Positions 13,452-13,659 of a DNA stretch of 13,659 nt are shown here, one piece after another (the first letter of the stretch is position 1; each line of letters begins with the position of its first letter). The stretch is from the NCBI GenBank assembly GCA_964514665.1, contig CAZESH010000092.1:1-13659 (forward strand), written 5' to 3'. The position numbers and the translations under genes are program-made. Under the pieces are notes generated by a model. That model did not search any database and was not told the DNA's origin. It saw only the letters and a list, made by a program, of their open reading frames with translations. This DNA comes from CAZESH01 sp964514665. GTDB taxonomy: Bacteria > Bacillota > Bacilli > Paenibacillales > KCTC-25726.

Positions 13452-13659
13452 GCCCCCAATTTATTTTTGCGATCGCCGCAAAGCGCCTTCGCTTTTTCAT
13501 CCGCGGGATCTTTGCATGGGGAGCAACTTCCTCAATAAACGGAGATATGGCAGGATCGAGACGCTTGGCAATCTCCTCGCAATCCTGCGGCGTTTTATTA
13601 TTCCCAATGGCTTCAAGCAGCAGCTCGAGAGGAATTTCGGGCAGTGTACAACTTGGCGG
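13423..13659 (-). CDS. C-terminal 78 residues of an unidentified minus-strand protein (5' end outside window)
   Basis: The minus-strand frame entering at the right edge is open for 78 codons and ends in TAA at 13423-13425. The product reads like a genuine soluble C-terminus: an amphipathic acidic helical part (IPLELLLEAIGNN, CEEIAKRLDPAI, FIEEV) followed by a strongly basic tail (RMKKRRRF, then AKINWGLAKRNG). No start lies in the window. I cannot assign a family. The basic tail could bind RNA, DNA or membrane phospholipid. The terminator 38 bases after the stop supports a real gene end. Whether it belongs functionally with the Tad locus is unknown. Confidence 0.6.
   Translation of the reverse strand, partial: PPSCTLPEIPLELLLEAIGNNKTPQDCEEIAKRLDPAISPFIEEVAPHAKIPRMKKRRRFAAIAKINWGLAKRNGNPV

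Noticed and set aside
1..13659. CRISPR arrays, insertion sequences, prophage genes, tRNA or rRNA genes
   Set aside because: No regularly spaced repeats, transposase or integrase signatures, tRNA T-loop motifs or rRNA segments were seen.

Overview
The window looks like chromosomal DNA from a low- to mid-GC, endospore-former-type Firmicute, most likely Paenibacillus or a close relative. This is inferred from strong GGAGG-type ribosome binding sites, frequent GTG/TTG starts, a monoderm-style Tad locus with Flp1-like pilin and DUF5702-type protein but no secretin, and a Firmicutes-style class I cyclic-di-GMP riboswitch. I ran no searches; family names come from recognising motifs.

Right part (13192 down to 3286, minus strand): a compact operon for a Tad-type (type IVc) pilus or secretion machine. 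In transcription order it holds a possible 33-aa membrane peptide, TadZ/CpaE, TadA/CpaF ATPase, TadB, TadC, an Flp1-like pilin, a TadE-like protein, a large DUF5702/TadG-like protein, a second TadE-like protein, a TadV/CpaA prepilin peptidase and a membrane-anchored FHA-domain protein. Gaps are short or negative, and several binding sites overlap the preceding stop codon, so translation is probably coupled. Upstream, at 13423-13659, is the C-terminal end of another minus-strand gene that enters from outside the window. A strong intrinsic terminator follows it, and a consensus promoter lies just before that terminator.

Middle (2547-3285): a 69-aa protein of unknown function on the plus strand (3034-3243), then a non-coding stretch with nested inverted repeats, a consensus promoter, a class I c-di-GMP riboswitch aptamer and an intrinsic terminator, all but the repeats clearly oriented to the minus strand.

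Left part (27-2546, minus strand): under that riboswitch lies a secreted RHS/YD-repeat protein of 403 codons ending in TAA. In the same reading frame, with no other stop, follows a toxin-bearing C-terminal section that ends in a HALERM-type nuclease-like domain. A 100-aa reading frame follows after 9 nt and is the candidate immunity protein. One in-frame stop therefore splits what would otherwise be a 735-residue polymorphic toxin.

Together the region pairs a surface pilus machine with a second-messenger-gated contact-dependent toxin/immunity locus. The riboswitch-toxin arrangement, the in-frame stop and the terminator leading into the tad operon are the points most worth following.
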